Source of the DNA: Marinobacter segnicrescens
GTDB taxonomy: Bacteria > Pseudomonadota > Gammaproteobacteria > Pseudomonadales > Oleiphilaceae
Direction of reading: 5' to 3'
Assembly (NCBI RefSeq): GCF_900111555.1
Contig: NZ_FOHZ01000007.1
Coordinates: 62,001 to 126,000, forward strand
Length of the DNA stretch: 64,000 nt
In this document: piece by piece, positions 10,844 through 22,189 of the stretch
Layout: each line of letters opens with the position of its first letter
Numbering within the stretch: the stretch's first letter is position 1
The notes under the pieces: generated by a model
The model's input: only the letters and a program-made list of their open reading frames with translations
The model's database searches: none
What the model was told of the DNA's origin: nothing
Translations under genes and position numbers: made by a program

Positions 10844-12529
10844 ATGACCGCACTGGTGATCACCGCCGGTATCACCCTGTCCCTGGGGCAAGGTCTGCGT
10901 ATCCTGGTGGACCAGGGCCTGGCCACCCAATCTCCTGAAATGCTGGCACAGTCGGTCGGGCTGTTCTTCCTGCTGGTACTGGGCCTGGCCGTGGGGTCGT
11001 TTACCCGCTTCTACCTGGTCTCCTGGATCGGCGAGCGGGTAGTGGCCGACATCCGCAAGCAGGTATTCAACCACCTCATAGACCTGCACCCGGGCTTCTA
11101 CGAACAGAACCGCAGCCTGGAAATCCAGTCCCGGTTTACCGCCGATACCACGGTGTTGCAGTCGGTGATCGGCTCCACCGTATCCATCGCCCTGCGCAAC
11201 CTGCTGATGCTGTTCGGTGGCATCGCCCTGCTGTTCATTACCAACCCCAAGCTGGCCAGCGTGATCATCTTCGGTTTTCCGGTGGTAATCGTGCCCATCC
11301 TGTTCTATGGCCGGCGGGTGCGCAAGCTCTCCCGGCTAAGCCAGGACCGGGTGGCGGATGTGGGCAGTTACGTGGGCGAGAACCTGGCCCAGATCAAGAC
11401 GGTCCAGGCCTTCAACCACCAACCGGTGGACCGGGAGCGATTCGCCGCGGTGGCAGAAAACGCCTTCGCCATCGCCCGGGACCGTATTCGCCAGCGGGCC
11501 TGGCTGATGACCATCGCCATAACCCTGGTGATGGGTGCCGTCGGCATCGTGATCTGGATCGGGGGACTGGATGTGATCGCCGGGCGAACCAGCCCCGGAG
11601 AACTGGCCGCATTCGTGTTCTACAGCCTGCTGGTGGGCGTCTCCGCCGGCGCCCTCAGCGAGGTGATCGGTGAACTGCAACGGGCCGCCGGCGCCGCGGC
11701 CCGCATCTTCGAGCTGTTACAGACACAGACGGAGATCGACCCTGAGGCCACGGGCTCACGGACGCTGACCGAACCTGTGCAGGGCGAGATCGAATTCCGC
11801 AACGTGAGCTTTCGTTACCCCGCCCGCCCTGACGTGACCGTGATTCGGGATCTGTCCGTCACCATCCGGGCCGGCGAGACCATTGCCCTTGTCGGTCCAT
11901 CCGGAGCCGGTAAATCGACGCTGTTTGATCTGCTGCTGCGATTCTATGACCCGCAGGAAGGACAGATCCTGATCGACGGCTTCGATTCCCGCCACCTCAC
12001 CCCGGCGGACCTGCGCCGCTGCTTCGCCCTGGTACCCCAGACGCCGGCTCTGTTCCACGGCACCATCGCCGACAACATTCGCTACGCACGACCCGAAGCC
12101 AGCCTTGAAGAAGTCATCACCGCCGCCCGCACGGCCCATGCCCATAAGTTTATCGAGCGGCTGCCGGCGGGTTATGAGACCACGCTGGGCGACGTCGGCC
12201 TGGGCCTGTCCGGAGGACAGAAACAACGCCTGGCCATAGCCCGGGCGCTGCTGGCAGATGCGCCCATCCTGTTGCTGGATGAGGCCACCAGCGCCCTGGA
12301 TGCAGAAAGTGAATATCTGGTGCAGCAGGCCATGCCGGAACTGATGGCTGGTCGCACCACCCTGGTGATAGCCCACCGGCTGGCTACAGTTCGACATGCG
12401 GACCGTATCCTGGTGATGGATCAGGGACAGCTATTGGATGCAGGGCGGCATGATGAGCTGGTTGGGCGTAACAGTCTTTATGCTCGCCTGGCTGCTCTCC
12501 AGTTTCGCGATTCTGCTGGGGAATCCTGA
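10844..12529 (+). CDS. ABC exporter, MsbA-like fused permease-ATPase
   Basis: A half-transporter of at least 561 residues with an N-terminal membrane domain and a C-terminal ATPase. Walker A GPSGAGKST, signature LSGGQKQR, Walker B LLLDEATSALD and the H-loop VIAHRLA are intact. It belongs to the MsbA/LmrA-like ABCB group, which exports lipids or drugs. The first standard start is 10844, but 26 in-frame codons upstream (from ATA at 10766) encode FALARNFILPYRKAVAGA, the usual amphipathic elbow and start of helix 1, and a good ribosome-binding site precedes that ATA. The real protein is probably about 587 residues. Oppositely oriented hairpin copies 1 and 2 bracket the gene. Confidence 0.9.
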   Translation: MTALVITAGITLSLGQGLRILVDQGLATQSPEMLAQSVGLFFLLVLGLAVGSFTRFYLVSWIGERVVADIRKQVFNHLIDLHPGFYEQNRSLEIQSRFTADTTVLQSVIGSTVSIALRNLLMLFGGIALLFITNPKLASVIIFGFPVVIVPILFYGRRVRKLSRLSQDRVADVGSYVGENLAQIKTVQAFNHQPVDRERFAAVAENAFAIARDRIRQRAWLMTIAITLVMGAVGIVIWIGGLDVIAGRTSPGELAAFVFYSLLVGVSAGALSEVIGELQRAAGAAARIFELLQTQTEIDPEATGSRTLTEPVQGEIEFRNVSFRYPARPDVTVIRDLSVTIRAGETIALVGPSGAGKSTLFDLLLRFYDPQEGQILIDGFDSRHLTPADLRRCFALVPQTPALFHGTIADNIRYARPEASLEEVITAARTAHAHKFIERLPAGYETTLGDVGLGLSGGQKQRLAIARALLADAPILLLDEATSALDAESEYLVQQAMPELMAGRTTLVIAHRLATVRHADRILVMDQGQLLDAGRHDELVGRNSLYARLAALQFRDSAGES

Positions 12530-12546
12530 GTTTTCGACTTGGGGGT

Positions 12547-12632
12547 AGTGGGGTGTCGGGGGGGTAGGGGTTCAGAACGAAAAACTTATGTTTTTCTGAC
12601 TGTTCTGAACCCCTACCCCCCGACACCCCACT
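12547..12632 (-). repeat. Conserved-core hairpin, copy 2
   Basis: Starts 18 bases past the ABC exporter stop. Arms 12549-12578 and 12602-12630 are complementary over 29 bases apart from one extra G in the left arm, and pairing extends a further 2 bases outward. The centre is in the reverse orientation (GAAAAAC...TTTTTCTGACT). It could end transcription of the exporter, although no long T run follows the stem. Confidence 0.85.
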
Positions 12633-12703
12633 GCGAACTTCGGTGCCAAGCCCGCTAAAAAACCAAAATTACTCCCGCCAAAGCGATCCCTCTGAAGTCT
12701 CCA

Positions 12704-12786
12704 GGAATGGGTCTGGGGGAGGCCTTCCGGAACAGTCAGGAAAACGTAAGTTTTTCGTTCCGGAAGGCCTCCCCCAGACCCATTCC
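12704..12786 (+). repeat. Conserved-core hairpin, copy 3 (perfect 30-bp arms)
   Basis: The most regular copy. The arms 12704-12733 and 12757-12786 are perfect reverse complements over 30 bases, and the centre is AGTCAGGAAAAC, GTAA, GTTTTTC in form. It lies about 210 bases before nuoA, in the same gap as copy 2 but in the opposite orientation. Confidence 0.9.
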
Positions 12787-12875
12787 ACCCGCAAACCCTG
12801 CAGGCTACGAGGCCAACGAAAAGCAAAGAACCACCCACCCAATGATTCAAATCAACGAATAACCCACCAACAGGT

Positions 12876-12904
12876 TTGCCCATTCCCCAACCCGTTGCTA
12901 GATT
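12876..12904 (+). promoter_or_regulatory. Candidate sigma70 promoter of the nuo operon
   Basis: TTGCCC at 12876-12881 and TAGATT at 12899-12904 are separated by 17 bases, about 92 bases before the nuoA start. This is the best promoter-like pair between hairpin copy 3 and the operon. Confidence 0.4.
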
Positions 12905-12996
12905 TTTAACCAACAGACACCGAATTTAAACGCTCCGGAAGCAACCAGGGCGCCACCGTTAATCTCAACGACCGCCACCACGGTCACGGAGAGCAC

Positions 12997-13404
12997 ATGG
13001 CGGACACGGTTACCGATTTGCTGGCCCGGTACTGGGCCACCGGCTTCTTTATTGTCGCTACTCTGGGCCTGTGCGCCTTTATGGTAGGGGCCTCCAGCCT
13101 GCTCGGTGGTCGTAGCCGGGGAGTCAGCAAAAACCTCCCTTTCGAATCCGGCATCGTCGGCACCGGCGATGCCCGCCAACGGTTTTCCGTCAAGTTCTAC
13201 CTGGTCGCGATGCTGTTCGTGATCTTCGATATCGAAGCCGTGTTCCTGTTCGCCTGGGCCATTGTGATCCCGGACGTGGGGTGGACCGGTTTCTGGGGCG
13301 CGGCGGTATTCATCTTCATCCTGCTCGCCGGCCTGCTCTACGACAGCCGCACCGGGGCCCTGGACTGGGCTCCGGAGGCGTCCGGCCGCAAACCGGCTGA
13401 CTGA
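12997..13404 (+). CDS. nuoA: NADH-quinone oxidoreductase subunit A
   Basis: A 135-residue membrane subunit of respiratory complex I, located where the peripheral and membrane arms meet. Three hydrophobic segments are seen (about 10-35, 65-85 and 95-115). The conserved motifs NLPFESGI and [20 protein letters not shown] are intact. GGAGA precedes the ATG. It is the first gene of a complete nuoA-N operon, and hairpin copy 3 and a promoter-like pair lie upstream. Confidence 0.96.
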   Translation: MADTVTDLLARYWATGFFIVATLGLCAFMVGASSLLGGRSRGVSKNLPFESGIVGTGDARQRFSVKFYLVAMLFVIFDIEAVFLFAWAIVIPDVGWTGFWGAAVFIFILLAGLLYDSRTGALDWAPEASGRKPAD

Positions 13405-13474
13405 ACCAACGTATCACCGGACGCATCCCGCGGTGGTCATGGGGCCACTGCAAGGGGTGTCCATGGAGGCACCA

Positions 13475-14152
13475 ATGGCCTACACCCTGACCCGGGCAGA
13501 AGAACATCCGGGCGGCGACCGGCGCTACCCCACCGGTCACCGTGAACCGGCCGAGGATCCGGTAAAGCGCCAGCTTGAGCGCAATGTGTTCACCGGCAAG
13601 CTCAGCGAGGTGCTCAACAACGCCGTCAACTGGGGTCGCAAGAACTCCCTGTGGCCCTATAACTTCGGCTTGTCTTGCTGCTATGTGGAGATGACCACCG
13701 CCTTCACCGCGCCCCACGATATTGCCCGCTTCGGCTCGGAGGTCATCCGGGCCTCACCCCGGCAAGCTGACTTCATGGTTATTGCCGGCACCTGTTTTAT
13801 CAAGATGGCGCCGGTGATCCAGCAACTGTACGACCAGATGCTGGAGCCCAAGTGGGTAATTTCCATGGGCTCCTGCGCCAATTCCGGCGGCATGTACGAC
13901 ATTTACTCGGTGGTTCAGGGCGTCGACAAGTTTCTGCCGGTGGACGTTTACGTGCCCGGTTGTCCGCCCCGGCCGGAGGCGTTCCTGCAGGGGCTGCAGC
14001 TGTTGCAGGATTCCATCCAGGAAGAGCGCCGGCCGCTGTCCTGGGTGGTGGGCGACCAGGGGGTGTACCGGGCGGAGATGCCTTCCCAGCGAGAGAAGTG
14101 GCGGGACCGGCGCATCCAGGCTACCGAGCTGAGGACACCGGACAAACTCTGA
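13475..14152 (+). CDS. nuoB: NADH-quinone oxidoreductase subunit B
   Basis: A 225-residue peripheral-arm subunit carrying the terminal iron-sulfur cluster N2, which passes electrons to quinone. Cluster ligands are visible in [21 protein letters not shown] and [10 protein letters not shown]. The start at 13475 is chosen because GGAGG lies five bases upstream and the protein then begins MAYTLTR, as in pseudomonad NuoB; the open frame extends back to 13433. The C-terminus has a charged tail after the conserved core. Confidence 0.95.
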   Translation: MAYTLTRAEEHPGGDRRYPTGHREPAEDPVKRQLERNVFTGKLSEVLNNAVNWGRKNSLWPYNFGLSCCYVEMTTAFTAPHDIARFGSEVIRASPRQADFMVIAGTCFIKMAPVIQQLYDQMLEPKWVISMGSCANSGGMYDIYSVVQGVDKFLPVDVYVPGCPPRPEAFLQGLQLLQDSIQEERRPLSWVVGDQGVYRAEMPSQREKWRDRRIQATELRTPDKL

Positions 14153-14191
14153 CCCATTGCAGACCGACAACCCAGGGAATGGATCAGCACC

Positions 14192-15958
14192 ATGACCACA
14201 GGCACCGTCGACAACCCGCAGGCTAACGCCGATAACGGCCACCTGCTGGACCAGTTCCGGGAGGATGTGCTGCACGTGCAGTCCACCCTCACCGGTATGC
14301 CTGTGTTCTGGGTACGCCGGGAGAGCCTGGTGGATATCCTTGCCCACCTGAAACAGGTACCGGCGCCGTTCAGCATGCTCTACGACCTGTCGGCGGTGGA
14401 CGAGCGACTGCGTAGCCACCGGGATGGGCTGCCCGCATCGGATTTCACCGTGTTCTACCACCTGCTCTCGGTGGAACGGAACGAGGACCTGATGCTCAAG
14501 GTCGCCCTGGACGAGTCGGACCTGCGGGTGCCCACGGTCACTGGCGTGTTTGCCAATGCCAGCTGGTACGAGCGGGAGGTGTGGGACCTGTTCGGCATCC
14601 ATGTGGAGGGCCACCCCCACCTGGCACGTATCCTCATGCCTCCCACCTGGGAAGGCCACCCGCTGCGCAAGGACTATCCCGCCCGGGCGACAGAATTCGA
14701 TCCCTACACCCTCACCGTGGAAGGCCAGGGTGAGGAACAGGAGGCCATGCGCTTCGAGCCGGAAGCCTGGGGCATGCAACGGGAGCGGGACGGCGCGGAG
14801 TTCATGTTCCTCAACCTGGGGCCCAACCACCCCTCTGCCCACGGCGCCTTCCGTATCGTGCTGCAGCTGGACGGTGAGGAGGTGGTCGACTGCGTGCCCG
14901 ATATCGGCTACCACCACCGGGGCGCCGAGAAAATGGCCGAGCGCCAGTCCTGGCACAGTTTCATACCCTATACCGACCGCATCGACTACACCGGCGGGGT
15001 GATGAACAACCTGCCCTATGTACTGGCGGTGGAAAAACTGGCCGGCATAGAAGTACCGGACCGGGTGAAAACCATCCGGGTGATGATGGCGGAGATGTTC
15101 CGCATCACCAGCCATCTGCTGTTCCTGGGCACCTACCTGCAAGACCTGGGGGCCATGTCGCCGGTGTTCTACACCTTCAGCGACCGCCAGCGGGGGTACG
15201 AAGTGATCGAGGGTATCACCGGCTTTCGCATGCATCCGGCCTGGTACCGCATCGGCGGTGTTGCCCAGGACCTGCCCCGGGGATGGGAAAAGCTGGTGCA
15301 GGGCTTCCTGGACTGGATGCCGCCGCGGCTGCGGGAATACGAAAAGGCGATGATGGAAAACGCCCTGGTGCGGGAGCGTACCCGCCACGTGGCCGCCTTT
15401 AACACCGCTGAGGCGCTGGAATGGGGCGTCACTGGCCCCAACCTGCGGGCCACCGGCTGCAACTTCGACCTGCGCAAACAGCGACCCTATTCCGGCTACG
15501 AGCATTTCGATTTCGAAGTGCCCCTGGCCCAGAACGGCGATGTATTCGACCGGGGCCAGCTACGCATCGACGAGATGCGCCAGAGCCTGCGCATCATCCA
15601 GCAGTGCGTGGACCACATGCCCACCGGCGACTACAAGGCCGACCATCCGCTCACCACGCCTCCACCCCGGGAGCGCATGCTGCAGCACATAGAAACGCTG
15701 ATTACCCACTTCCTGCAGGTGTCCTGGGGGCCGGTGCTCAAGCCCCAGGAGTCCCTGCAGATGGTGGAGGCCACCAAGGGCATCAACAGTTACTACCTGA
15801 CCAGCGACGGCAACACCATGAGTTACCGCACCCGTATCCGCACGCCGAGTTTTCCGCATCTGCAGCAGATACCGGCGGTGATGCGGGGCGGCTTCGTGCC
15901 GGACCTGATCGCCCATCTGGGCAGCATCGATTTCGTAATGGCAGACGTGGACCGCTAA
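14192..15958 (+). CDS. nuoCD: NADH-quinone oxidoreductase fused subunit C/D
   Basis: A 588-residue fusion typical of gammaproteobacteria. The NuoC part (about 1-190) includes [15 protein letters not shown] and [12 protein letters not shown]. The NuoD part (from about 200) begins with [13 protein letters not shown] and carries [13 protein letters not shown], the quinone-pocket region next to cluster N2. It has no cofactors of its own. It ends two bases before the nuoE start, so translation is probably coupled. Confidence 0.97.
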   Translation: MTTGTVDNPQANADNGHLLDQFREDVLHVQSTLTGMPVFWVRRESLVDILAHLKQVPAPFSMLYDLSAVDERLRSHRDGLPASDFTVFYHLLSVERNEDLMLKVALDESDLRVPTVTGVFANASWYEREVWDLFGIHVEGHPHLARILMPPTWEGHPLRKDYPARATEFDPYTLTVEGQGEEQEAMRFEPEAWGMQRERDGAEFMFLNLGPNHPSAHGAFRIVLQLDGEEVVDCVPDIGYHHRGAEKMAERQSWHSFIPYTDRIDYTGGVMNNLPYVLAVEKLAGIEVPDRVKTIRVMMAEMFRITSHLLFLGTYLQDLGAMSPVFYTFSDRQRGYEVIEGITGFRMHPAWYRIGGVAQDLPRGWEKLVQGFLDWMPPRLREYEKAMMENALVRERTRHVAAFNTAEALEWGVTGPNLRATGCNFDLRKQRPYSGYEHFDFEVPLAQNGDVFDRGQLRIDEMRQSLRIIQQCVDHMPTGDYKADHPLTTPPPRERMLQHIETLITHFLQVSWGPVLKPQESLQMVEATKGINSYYLTSDGNTMSYRTRIRTPSFPHLQQIPAVMRGGFVPDLIAHLGSIDFVMADVDR

Positions 15959-15960
15959 CC

Positions 15961-16473
15961 ATGGCAGAGCCTGTAGCCACATCACAGATTATCGGCAGCG
16001 ACGGCTTCGAGCTGCACCCGGCAGACGAGACCGCCATCCTGCGGGAACTGGAACATTACGAGCAGCCCCAGGCCGCCTGCATCGAGGCCCTGAAGATTGT
16101 CCAGCGCCGCCACGGCTGGGTACCGGATGAGGCGATCCCGGCGATTGCGCGGGTGCTCGGTATCGGCCCCGGTGCGGTGGAGGGCGTGGCCACCTTTTAC
16201 AGCCTGATCTTCCGACAACCGGTAGGGCGCCATGTGATCCTGGTCTGTGACAGCAGCTCCTGCTTCCTGACCGGTTTTGACGAACTCAAACAGGCCCTGG
16301 TGGATCAGCTGGGCATCGATTATGGCGAGACCACTAACGACAGCCGCTTCACCCTGCTGCCGGTTTGCTGTCTGGGGGCGTGTGACGGTGCCCCGGCACT
16401 GATGATCGACGACGATACCTACGGGCCGGTGACTGCCGACGACCTGCCCGGCCTGCTGGAGGGCTACCCATGA
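15961..16473 (+). CDS. nuoE: NADH-quinone oxidoreductase subunit E
   Basis: A 170-residue, thioredoxin-like subunit of the NADH-oxidising module with a [2Fe-2S] cluster (N1a). The four ligands are in CDSSSC and VCCLGAC; the extra Cys next to the third is also seen in relatives. The start MAEPVATS follows the nuoCD stop by two bases; the same frame is open much further upstream inside nuoCD, but that is a shadow. Its end overlaps the nuoF start by 4 bases. Confidence 0.95.
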   Translation: MAEPVATSQIIGSDGFELHPADETAILRELEHYEQPQAACIEALKIVQRRHGWVPDEAIPAIARVLGIGPGAVEGVATFYSLIFRQPVGRHVILVCDSSSCFLTGFDELKQALVDQLGIDYGETTNDSRFTLLPVCCLGACDGAPALMIDDDTYGPVTADDLPGLLEGYP

Positions 16474-17852
16474 GCGAGTCCATACCCAACCAGCGCCGGT
16501 CTGTGGGCTATCGCAGCCGGCTAATGCAAACGGAGGCTGAACGCCGTGCCGACACCCACCCGCTCACCTGGCGGCTGCGGGACGACGGCGAGGCGGTCTG
16601 GCTCGACGAGTACCTGCGCAAGGACGGCTACCAGTCCGTGCGCAAGGCGCTGTCGGAAGGGGACCCACATGCCATTATCGCCACCATGAAGGAAGCCAAC
16701 GTCCGCGGCCGTGGCGGTGCGGGCTTCTCCGCCGGGCTCAAGTGGAGCCTGACCCTGCAGGGGGGCGATAGGCCCCGTGGTTACCTGATCTGTAACGCGG
16801 ACGAGATGGAACCAGGCACCTTTAAGGACCGGTTGCTGATGGAACAGCAGCCCCATCTGCTCATCGAGGGCATGATCCTCGGCGCCCTGGCCAACAACAG
16901 CCGCTATGGCTACATCTTCCTGCGCGGCGAGTACGTGGAGGCCGCCCGGGTGCTGAACCGGGCCATTGAAGAGGCCAGAGAGGCCGGCTGGCTGGGGCCG
17001 GACATCAACGGCAGCGGGTTCGACTTCGACATTGCCGTACACACCGGCGCCGGGCGCTACATCTGCGGCGAGGAAACCGCGCTGATCAACTCCCTGGAGG
17101 GCAAGCGCGCCAACCCCCGGGCCAAGCCCCCATTCCCGGGGCAGTCCGGTGCCTGGGGCAAACCCTCGGTGGTCAACAACGTGGAAACCCTGTGCAACGT
17201 GCCGGCGGTGATCCTTAACGGCGCTGGGTGGTACCAGGGCCTGTCCGGCGACCGCACCGACGATGGCGGTAGCAAGCTCTACGGCTGTTCCGGCCCGGTG
17301 GACAACCCTGGCCTGTGGGAACTGCCCATGGGTACCACCGGGATGGAGATTCTCGACCGCGCCGGGGGTCTGCGGGACAACCGCCAGCTCAAGGCCTGGC
17401 TGCCCGGGGGTGCCAGCACCGGCTTCCTGCTGCCAGAGCACCTGGAGCTGCCCCTGGACTTTGACACCGTGGGCAAGGAGGGCAGTCGTCTTGGTACCGG
17501 CCTGCTCACGGTGGTGCCGGATGACATGAGCATGGTGTCGCTGATGCGCAACCTGGAGCAATTCTTCGCTCGGGAATCCTGTGGCTGGTGCACGCCCTGC
17601 CGTGACGGCCTGCCATGGGTCGTCAAGCTGCTGCAGTCACTGGAACAAGGGCAGGGCGAGCCTGGCGATATCGAGCTGCTGGACAAGCTGGCGGCGGACT
17701 GCGGTCCCGGCCTGACCTTCTGCGCCCATGCCCCTGGTGCCGCCATGCCGTTGCAGACGGCGCTCAGACATTTCCGCCATGAATTCGAACAAGGCGTGGG
17801 CAAGCCCAGGGGCGAAGCCCACCAGGACCCGATTCCGGTGGGGGAAGTATGA
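16470..17852 (+). CDS. nuoF: NADH-quinone oxidoreductase subunit F
   Basis: A 460-residue subunit that binds NADH and FMN and holds the [4Fe-4S] cluster N3. The glycine-rich NADH/FMN segment [15 protein letters not shown] is near residue 75. Cluster ligands are in [12 protein letters not shown] and the later [12 protein letters not shown] overlaps the nuoE stop. A 43-base gap follows before nuoG, one of the few non-overlapping junctions in the operon. Confidence 0.97.
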   Translation: MSESIPNQRRSVGYRSRLMQTEAERRADTHPLTWRLRDDGEAVWLDEYLRKDGYQSVRKALSEGDPHAIIATMKEANVRGRGGAGFSAGLKWSLTLQGGDRPRGYLICNADEMEPGTFKDRLLMEQQPHLLIEGMILGALANNSRYGYIFLRGEYVEAARVLNRAIEEAREAGWLGPDINGSGFDFDIAVHTGAGRYICGEETALINSLEGKRANPRAKPPFPGQSGAWGKPSVVNNVETLCNVPAVILNGAGWYQGLSGDRTDDGGSKLYGCSGPVDNPGLWELPMGTTGMEILDRAGGLRDNRQLKAWLPGGASTGFLLPEHLELPLDFDTVGKEGSRLGTGLLTVVPDDMSMVSLMRNLEQFFARESCGWCTPCRDGLPWVVKLLQSLEQGQGEPGDIELLDKLAADCGPGLTFCAHAPGAAMPLQTALRHFRHEFEQGVGKPRGEAHQDPIPVGEV

Positions 17853-17895
17853 GAACAGAACACCCGGCTACGAACACAGGCGAACGGGAATGACC

Positions 17896-20622
17896 ATGGC
17901 CATCATTCATGTGGACGGACAGCAATACGAGGTAAACGGGGCCCAGAACCTGCTCCAGGCCTGCCTGTCCCTGGGCCTGGACATTCCCTATTTCTGCTGG
18001 CACCCGGCCATGGGCAGCGTCGGTGCCTGCCGCCAGTGCGCGGTGCGTCAGTACAAGGACGCGGACGACGACAAGGGCATGCTGGTGATGTCCTGCATGA
18101 GCCCGGCGACAGATCAGACCCGTATTTCCATTGACGATGCGGAAGCGAAGGCCTTCCGCGCCAGCGTGGTGGAATGGCTGATGATCAACCACCCCCACGA
18201 CTGCCCGGTGTGCGAGGAGGGCGGCCACTGCCACCTGCAGGACATGACGGTGATGACCGGCCATGACCGGCGCCGTTACCGCTACCGCAAACGCACCCGC
18301 CGCAACCAGTACCTGGGGCCGTTCATCGCCCATGAGATGAACCGCTGCATCACCTGTTATCGTTGTGTGCGCTTCTACAACGACTACGCCGGCGGCAGCG
18401 ACCTGGGCGCCTTCGGCGCCAAGGACAATATCTATTTCGGGCGCTACGAGGATGGCACCCTGGAAAGTCCGTTCGCGGGCAACCTGACCGAAGTCTGCCC
18501 CACCGGCGTCTTCACCGACCAGAGCCATTCCGACCACTACACCCGCAAGTGGGACCTGCAGTTTGCGCCGGGCATCTGCCACCAGTGCTCCCTCGGCTGC
18601 AACATCAGCCCCGGGGAACGCTATGGCACCATCCGCCGCATCGAGAACCGCTACCACGGTGAAGTGAATGGTTACTTCCTCTGTGACCGCGGCCGTTTCG
18701 GCTATGGCTACGTAAACCGTAACGACCGCCCCCTGGTGCCCCTGTGGCGAGAAGGGGCCGGGCACCCGGCGGTAACGCTGGAAGTGGACACGGCCCTGAA
18801 CCGCATCACCGATGCCCTCCGCCATGCCCGCAGGATTATCGGCATCGGCTCTCCCCGGGCCAGCCTGGAGAGTAATCACCAGTTGCGGGAACTGGTGGGC
18901 GCTGACAACTTCTCCACCGGTATCGAGGCCCGGGAGCAGGCCTGCCTCGACCTGATGAACCACCTCCAGCGCACCTCGGGCCTGCCCACACCGACGCCAA
19001 GGCAGATCGAAGACCACGACGCCATCCTGGTACTGGGCGAAGACCCGGTGCAGAGCGCCGGGCGCCTCGGGCTGAACCTGCGCCAGGCAGCCCTGGCCCG
19101 GCGCGAGGCGATGGGCGAGAAGATCGGCGTGCCGGCCTGGAACGCCGAGGCCCTGAAGACCCTGGGGCAGAACGTCTACCACCCCCTGCATATCGCCTGG
19201 CCCGCCACCACGGACCTGGACGACGTAGCCGCCGGTCGCTATTCCCTGGCCCCGGACGACATTGCACGGCTGGGCTTTGCCGTGGCCCATCTCATTGATC
19301 CGGCCGCACCGGCGGTGGATCAGCTTGACCAGGACACCCGAGAAACGGCCAGGCGAATCGCTGATGACCTGATGGCCGCTGAGCGCCCCCTCATTGTCAG
19401 CGGTGGCAGCCTGGCGTCGGAAGCCGTGTTGCAGGCAGCGGGCAATATTGCGCAGGCCCTGGCCCGGCGGGCCAAGCAGGGCGGCCTGGTGCTGATCCGC
19501 CGGGAAGCCAACAGTACCGGCCTGTCACTGATGGGTGGCCAGACCCTGGACTGGGCCCTGGACGAACTGAATGGGGGCCGGGCCGACGCCGTGGTGGTGT
19601 TGGAGAACGACCTTTACCAGCGGCTACCACCGGAGCAGGTGGAACAAGCCCTGGGGCGCGCGGATATCCAGGTGGTCGTGGACCACCAGAGCACTGCAAC
19701 TACGGCAGGGGCTCACTTTACCCTGCCGGCGGCCACCTTTGCGGAAGGCGATGGCACCCTGGTCAACCTGGAAGGCCGTGCCCAGCGTTTTTTCCAGGTA
19801 TTCGAGCCCGCCTATATGCGTCCGGAGGCCCGCATCCATGAAAGCTGGCGCTGGCTGCACGCCCTGACGGCCGGATTAAGGGGAGAGGCGGTCAGCGACA
19901 TCAACCTGGACGCCGTAACCCGGGCCTGCGCCGAGGCCCATGCCGCACTGGCCGGTATTGTGGACGCCGCTCCCGGGGCCGATTTCCGCATCGAGGGCTT
20001 GCGCCTGGCGCGGGAACCCCATCGTTATAGTGGCCGTACTGCCATGCGGGCCAACCTGGCGGTGAGCGAAGTCCGCCCCCCGCAGGACCCGGACACACCC
20101 TTCGCGTTTTCCATGGAGGGCTACAGCGGTTTCGACCAGCCGCGCCAGCAGGTGCCCTTCGCCTGGGCCCCGGGCTGGAACTCTCCCCAGGCCTGGAACA
20201 AGTTCACCGACGAGATCGGCGGACACCTCCGGGGCGGCGACCCGGGGATTCGCCTGATTCAGCGGGAACCAGGGCACCGGTCCTACAGCGCAGCTGTGCC
20301 GCCCGCGCCGGGAGACACCACGGATGGATCGCTGCGGGCCCTGATATTGCCACGGCTGTTCGGCGGCGAGGAGACGTCGGCCCGGGCCGAGCCCATCCAG
20401 CAAAGAATGGCCACGCCTGAGCTTATCCTTAATCAAAAGGACGCCGAGGCATTGGGGGTCCGCGAGGGGGACAGTCTCCTCATCGGTGATGGACCGGCCC
20501 TGACCGTGCAAGAGCAGGGCGAGTGGCCCTCCGGTTGGGCTGGTCTGCCTGCGGGCCTGCTACCCGGCCTGGCTCAGGGCGACACACTGACCCTGCGCAA
20601 GGCTGAAGGAGGCACGCCATGA
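17896..20622 (+). CDS. nuoG: NADH-quinone oxidoreductase subunit G
   Basis: A 908-residue subunit, the same length as the E. coli protein. An N-terminal ferredoxin domain ([19 protein letters not shown]) binds [2Fe-2S]. [29 protein letters not shown] and CHQCSLGCN hold three [4Fe-4S] clusters, including the bacterial N7 site. A molybdopterin-oxidoreductase-like domain fills the rest and has lost catalytic function in this family. The start at 17896 (MAIIHVDGQ) is chosen by family length and by GGGA six bases upstream; the frame is open to 17728 within nuoF. Confidence 0.95.
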   Translation: MAIIHVDGQQYEVNGAQNLLQACLSLGLDIPYFCWHPAMGSVGACRQCAVRQYKDADDDKGMLVMSCMSPATDQTRISIDDAEAKAFRASVVEWLMINHPHDCPVCEEGGHCHLQDMTVMTGHDRRRYRYRKRTRRNQYLGPFIAHEMNRCITCYRCVRFYNDYAGGSDLGAFGAKDNIYFGRYEDGTLESPFAGNLTEVCPTGVFTDQSHSDHYTRKWDLQFAPGICHQCSLGCNISPGERYGTIRRIENRYHGEVNGYFLCDRGRFGYGYVNRNDRPLVPLWREGAGHPAVTLEVDTALNRITDALRHARRIIGIGSPRASLESNHQLRELVGADNFSTGIEAREQACLDLMNHLQRTSGLPTPTPRQIEDHDAILVLGEDPVQSAGRLGLNLRQAALARREAMGEKIGVPAWNAEALKTLGQNVYHPLHIAWPATTDLDDVAAGRYSLAPDDIARLGFAVAHLIDPAAPAVDQLDQDTRETARRIADDLMAAERPLIVSGGSLASEAVLQAAGNIAQALARRAKQGGLVLIRREANSTGLSLMGGQTLDWALDELNGGRADAVVVLENDLYQRLPPEQVEQALGRADIQVVVDHQSTATTAGAHFTLPAATFAEGDGTLVNLEGRAQRFFQVFEPAYMRPEARIHESWRWLHALTAGLRGEAVSDINLDAVTRACAEAHAALAGIVDAAPGADFRIEGLRLAREPHRYSGRTAMRANLAVSEVRPPQDPDTPFAFSMEGYSGFDQPRQQVPFAWAPGWNSPQAWNKFTDEIGGHLRGGDPGIRLIQREPGHRSYSAAVPPAPGDTTDGSLRALILPRLFGGEETSARAEPIQQRMATPELILNQKDAEALGVREGDSLLIGDGPALTVQEQGEWPSGWAGLPAGLLPGLAQGDTLTLRKAEGGTP

Positions 20623-21596
20623 ACTGGTGGACACCGGAGCTGGCTGCCATCCTCTGGGGAATGTTCCAGGCCCTGGTGATCCTGCTGGGGGCGGTGCTGC
20701 TGGGGGCAGCCCTGACCGTGGTGGAGCGTCGTTTGCTCGGCCTGTGGCAGGATCGCTACGGCCCCAACCGGGTGGGGCCCTTCGGTACCCTGCAGCTCAT
20801 CGCCGACATGTTGAAGATCTTCTTCAAGGAGGACTGGATACCGCCCTTCGCGGACTGGCCCCTGTTCGTGCTGGCGCCGATCATCGCCTTTGCCTCACTG
20901 CTGCTGTCGTTTGTGATCATCCCCATCACCCCCGGCTGGGGCGTGGCGGACATGCACATCGGCTTGCTGTTCTTCCTGGCCATGGCGGGCATCAACGTCT
21001 ACGCCGTTCTGCTCGGGGGCTGGGCCAGCGGCAACAAGTACGCCCTGTTGGGGGCACTGCGGGCATCGGCCCAGACCCTGTCCTACGAGGTGTTCATGGG
21101 GCTGTCGCTGATGGGGGTGGTGGCCCTGGCCGGATCCTTCAATATGCGCGACATCGTCAACGCCCAGGAAGGCCTGTGGTTCATCATTCCCCAGTTCTTC
21201 GGCTTTGCCACCTTCTTTATCGCCGGTGTCGCTGTTACCCACCGCCATCCCTTTGACCAGCCGGAGGCCGAACAGGAGCTGGCAGACGGCTACCATATTG
21301 AATACTCCGGCATGAAGTTCGGCATGTTCTTCATCGGCGAATACGTGGGCATGGTGCTGGTGTCCGCGCTGATCGTCACCCTGTTCTTTGGCGGCTGGCA
21401 CGGCCCCTGGCTGCCACCGATTCTCTGGTTCGCAATCAAGACAGGCTTCTTCCTCATGCTGTTCATCCTGCTGCGGGCGTCACTGCCCCGGCCCCGGTAT
21501 GACCGGGTGATGAGCTTCGGCTGGAAGGTATGCCTGCCGCTGACACTGATCAACTTACTGGCCACCGGAGCGGTCATGCTCCTGGTGGGTGGATAG
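20619..21596 (+). CDS. nuoH: NADH-quinone oxidoreductase subunit H
   Basis: A 325-residue integral membrane subunit that forms part of the quinone chamber. About eight hydrophobic helices are seen. Conserved loops include [21 protein letters not shown] near the N-terminus and [27 protein letters not shown] in its known pattern near residue 208. It overlaps nuoG by 4 bases (ATGA). Confidence 0.97.
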   Translation: MNWWTPELAAILWGMFQALVILLGAVLLGAALTVVERRLLGLWQDRYGPNRVGPFGTLQLIADMLKIFFKEDWIPPFADWPLFVLAPIIAFASLLLSFVIIPITPGWGVADMHIGLLFFLAMAGINVYAVLLGGWASGNKYALLGALRASAQTLSYEVFMGLSLMGVVALAGSFNMRDIVNAQEGLWFIIPQFFGFATFFIAGVAVTHRHPFDQPEAEQELADGYHIEYSGMKFGMFFIGEYVGMVLVSALIVTLFFGGWHGPWLPPILWFAIKTGFFLMLFILLRASLPRPRYDRVMSFGWKVCLPLTLINLLATGAVMLLVGG

Positions 21597-21604
21597 GAGG
21601 CCTT

Positions 21605-22174
21605 ATGGAGAAACAGAAGGTCCCGGTCATCCGTTCCGTACTCTGGCTGGTGCCGGCCACCTGGTCCCAGCTGCGCACCCTGGGCATGGTGTTCATGCAC
21701 AGCTTCCGCAAGCGGGAAACCGTCAACTACCCCGAGGAACAGGTGTACCTGCCGCCCCGCTACCGGGGCCGCATCGTGCTGACCCGGGACCCGGACGGCG
21801 AGGAGCGCTGCGTGGCCTGCAACCTTTGCGCGGTGGCCTGTCCGGTGGACTGCATCTCCCTGCAAAAGGGAGAGCAGGAGGACGGCCGCTGGTACCCGGA
21901 GTTCTTCCGTATCAATTTCTCCCGCTGCATCTTCTGCGGCATGTGCGAGGAAGCCTGCCCCACCTCCGCCATCCAGCTGACACCGGATTTCGAGATGGGG
22001 GAATACGACCGCCAGCAACTGGTGTACGAGAAGGAAGATCTGCTGATCAACGGCCCCGGCAAGGACCATGACTACCATTTCTACAAGGTGGCCGGGCTGG
22101 CCATCGGTGGCAAGGACAAGGGGGAAGCGAAAAACGAGGAGGCACCGGAAGATGTGCGTTCACTGCTGCCATAG
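21605..22174 (+). CDS. nuoI: NADH-quinone oxidoreductase subunit I
   Basis: A 189-residue peripheral subunit with two ferredoxin-type [4Fe-4S] motifs, [15 protein letters not shown] and [15 protein letters not shown], carrying clusters N6a and N6b towards NuoB. The start at 21605 follows the nuoH stop by 8 bases with GGAGG in between; an in-frame extension to 21530 lies within nuoH and is rejected. The C-terminal tail (after about 155) is charged and variable. Confidence 0.96.
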   Translation: MEKQKVPVIRSVLWLVPATWSQLRTLGMVFMHSFRKRETVNYPEEQVYLPPRYRGRIVLTRDPDGEERCVACNLCAVACPVDCISLQKGEQEDGRWYPEFFRINFSRCIFCGMCEEACPTSAIQLTPDFEMGEYDRQQLVYEKEDLLINGPGKDHDYHFYKVAGLAIGGKDKGEAKNEEAPEDVRSLLP

Positions 22175-22189
22175 AAGGAGCCGGACCTA

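Larger units (their letters stand above)
12530..12996. other. Intergenic region with two opposed hairpins and the nuo promoter
   Basis: A 467-base gap between the ABC exporter and nuoA. It contains hairpin copy 2 (minus orientation) next to the exporter stop, hairpin copy 3 (plus orientation), and then the probable nuo promoter. Short open frames here arise from the hairpins and are not believed to be genes. Confidence 0.6.

Noticed and set aside
10642-10938. Short frames through the hairpins encoding recurring LPERKT/FFVPEG-like peptides
   Set aside because: The similarity comes from the shared DNA core read in different frames and strands. There are no consistent starts or ribosome-binding sites.
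12547-12786. Reading the hairpins as a CRISPR array or as tandem repeats
   Set aside because: Copies are far apart, self-complementary and in both orientations. There are no regular spacers and no cas genes.
13754-15505. 583-codon minus-strand frame opposite nuoB-nuoCD
   Set aside because: A shadow of GC-rich coding sequence on the other strand; the nuo genes there are certain.
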